Source: CAVYWD01 sp963772225 (GTDB lineage Bacteria > Myxococcota > Myxococcia > Myxococcales > UBA5297). Taken from it: 64,000 nucleotides of DNA. The notes under the pieces are model-generated. The model was not told the DNA's origin and did no database searches. It saw only the letters and a program-made list of their open reading frames with translations. This document shows, piece by piece, positions 62,639 to 64,000 of the stretch (its first letter is position 1; each line of letters begins with the position of its first letter). The DNA is taken from assembly GCA_963772225.1 (NCBI GenBank), contig CAVYWD010000002.1:1364001-1428000 (forward strand), read 5' to 3'. A program made the position numbers and the translations under genes.

Positions 62639-63502
62639 TTAGCGCTCCCCGAGCGCCTTCTCCGCCGCGAGCACCGCGTTCGACATGAGCATGGCCCGGG
62701 TCATGGGCCCGACGCCGCCGACGCGCGGCGAGAGCCAACCGGCGACCTGGGCGACGTCGTCCGCGACGTCGCTCAGCAGCTTGCCGTCGCGGAACGAGAC
62801 GCCGGCCGCGACCACCGCCGCGCCCGGCTTCACCATGTCGGCCTTGATGAGGCCCGCGACGCCGGCCGCGGCGACGATGACGTCGGCCTGCCGGGTGTAG
62901 AAGCCCAAATCCTTCACGCCGGTGTGGACCACGGTGACGGCCGCGTTGGCGTCGGGCCGCTTGAGCGCCAAGAGGTTGGCCAGCGGCCGGCCGATGGTGA
63001 GGCCGCGGCCGACGATGACCACGTGCTTGCCCGCGAGCGCGACGCCGTTCTGCTCGAGCAAGAGCTGGATGCCGCGCGGCGTGCAGGCGAGCGGCGCCTC
63101 GACGCCCATGACCAGGTGGCCCAGGTTGACCGGGTGCAGGCCGTCGGCGTCCTTCTCGGGCCTCACCTCGAGCAAGAGCCCTTCGTAGTCGAGCCCCTTC
63201 GGGAACGGGTACTGGAGGATGTACGCGTGGACCGCCGGGTCCTCGTTGAACTTCCGGATGACGGCCCGGATGTCGTCGGCGGTGGCGGTGCTGGGCAGGC
63301 GCGCGTCGAAGGAGCGGATGCCCAGGTCGGCGCAGTCGCGGTGCTTCATGGAGACGTACTTGGCGCTGGGCCCGTCGTCTCCCACGAGGAGCGTGCCGAG
63401 CCCCGGAGGCGTCCCCCGGGCCTTGAGCGCGTCCACGCGCGAGCTGAGCTGCTGCTTGATCTGCTTCGCCAGCGCTTCGCCATCGAGAGTTTTCGCGTTC
63501 AC
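62639..63502 (-). CDS. folD: FolD bifunctional methylenetetrahydrofolate dehydrogenase/cyclohydrolase
   Basis: 287 aa from a GTG start at 63502. FolD signatures: LGTLLVGDDGPSAKYVSMKH (Tyr/Lys active site), AYILQYPFPKGLDYEGLLLE (the usual Q-L-P-L-P region carries Tyr here), PEKDADGLHPVNLGHLVMGV, VVIVGRGLTIGRPLANLLAL and GGVGPMTRAMLMSNAVLAAE. It interconverts methylene-, methenyl- and formyl-tetrahydrofolate with NADP, feeding purine and methionine synthesis. Cytoplasmic. Length is normal. Confidence 0.93.
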   Translation of the reverse strand: MNAKTLDGEALAKQIKQQLSSRVDALKARGTPPGLGTLLVGDDGPSAKYVSMKHRDCADLGIRSFDARLPSTATADDIRAVIRKFNEDPAVHAYILQYPFPKGLDYEGLLLEVRPEKDADGLHPVNLGHLVMGVEAPLACTPRGIQLLLEQNGVALAGKHVVIVGRGLTIGRPLANLLALKRPDANAAVTVVHTGVKDLGFYTRQADVIVAAAGVAGLIKADMVKPGAAVVAAGVSFRDGKLLSDVADDVAQVAGWLSPRVGGVGPMTRAMLMSNAVLAAEKALGER

Positions 63503-63729
63503 GGCGGCGAACCTTACCTTTCTCGCCCTGGAAGATGAAGCGCGGCGTGGACTTGACGCAAGGCGTCCGGCCGGGAGCCGCCGGCGCGAGACGAGCGTCA
63601 GGGGCTTGGCGCGCCTCAGGGCAAACCTAGGAAATGACGTGCCCTCGCCACCTCGGCCCGAGGCATGCAATTCGCCCTGCTTTGCGGTGGAGGGCTCGCT
63701 TGCGGCGGCGGCCGCGAGGAGGTGCTTCG

Positions 63730-64000
63730 TTGAGCGAGTGGAACGGCCATTTCGGAGCGTCGGTCCTGTCGAAGAACGGCTTCGAGGTCCTCGACTGCGA
63801 GCCGTGCGGCTTCAAGCACGCGGTGCCCCTCCCGTCTCGCGAGGAGCTCTTGGCGCTCTATCGGCAGGACTATTACGCGGTCGAGAAGCCGCTCTACCTG
63901 GACCGGGCGCGAGAGGACCTGGACTGGTGGAACGCGGTCTACGCCGATCGCTACGACTCGTTCGAGCGGCTGCTCGGCCCCGAGCGGCGCCGCATCCTCG
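63730..64000 (+). CDS. SAM-dependent methyltransferase (start only)
   Basis: 90 residues to the window end, TTG start with GAGGAGGTG seven bases upstream. It reads FEVLDCEPCGFKHAVPLPSR, a Cys-pair motif, then LYRQDYYAVEKPLYLDRARE and DLDWWNAVYADRYDSFERLL. This start is typical for class I methyltransferases of the SAM-methyltransferase C/methyltransf_23 type, in which the SAM-binding domain follows. The catalytic part lies beyond the window. It is divergent from folD. Confidence 0.7.
   Translation, partial: MSEWNGHFGASVLSKNGFEVLDCEPCGFKHAVPLPSREELLALYRQDYYAVEKPLYLDRAREDLDWWNAVYADRYDSFERLLGPERRRIL

Overview
The window is a GC-rich (roughly 70 percent by eye) bacterial chromosome segment. It has dense coding, many lipoproteins, multi-PAS hybrid kinases, a lone PfaD-type enzyme and lysine/alanine-rich protein tails. 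Together these suggest a delta-proteobacterium in the broad sense, most likely Myxococcota. There is no rRNA, ribosomal-protein or other phylogenetic marker gene, so the assignment is an inference. No prophage, CRISPR array or intact transposase was found.

Layout. 1-7167: metal (Cu/Ag type) RND efflux operon with a cupredoxin-like protein, outer-membrane channel, membrane-fusion protein and pump. 7356-7958: orphan MT-A70 DNA adenine methyltransferase. 8255-12767: cupin, methyltransferase, truncated Bcr-type transporter and acyl-CoA synthetase, with dispersed hairpin repeats between them. 13285-16528: three translationally coupled genes, an E1/ThiF-like adenylyltransferase, a nitroreductase-like protein and an N-acyltransferase-like protein; this is the best candidate for an undescribed biosynthetic system. 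16755-23870: orphan TRAP binding protein, MFS transporter, lipoprotein, a solute-binding/VWA hybrid and an inverted-repeat element. 23871-30974: alkaline phosphatase-family enzyme, tRNA-Lys, HAD phosphatase, PfaD, an APS kinase with a histone-H1-like tail, and a B-box/membrane protein. 31062-35310: cbb3 oxidase subunit I with a tiny membrane protein, DUF4242 protein with divergent LysR regulator, class D beta-lactamase. 35471-41713: secreted hydrolase, aldo/keto reductase remnant, a sensor kinase with decayed ATP-binding motifs, and a four-helix-bundle gene inside nested inverted repeats. 41796-47952: myo-inositol-phosphate synthase, CDP-alcohol phosphatidyltransferase, class III aminotransferase, PAP2/Aur1-like enzyme and MocA-family dehydrogenase, probably an inositol-lipid locus. 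48472-49925: catalase-like protein with OhrR/MarR regulator and a palindromic operator. 49968-64000: AlbA_2/ATPase protein, sensor kinases, Hsp70-like protein, rhodanese, DUF488, DUF4230, CBM9 lipoprotein, TM2 protein, cytochrome c, FolD and the start of a methyltransferase.

At least nine genes are interrupted by one-base indels in short homopolymers (cusA, Bcr transporter, acyl-CoA synthetase, MFS, pfaD, class D beta-lactamase, aldo/keto reductase, two sensor kinases). Eight of the nine are single-base gains. Because the flanking protein sequence is well conserved on both sides, sequencing or assembly error is the simplest explanation for most of them. The Bcr transporter and the aldo/keto reductase are also truncated and look genuinely broken.

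Two dispersed non-coding repeat families (about 145 bp and 166 bp) and two inverted-repeat-bounded elements sit at gene borders. They are the main unexplained structural signal.
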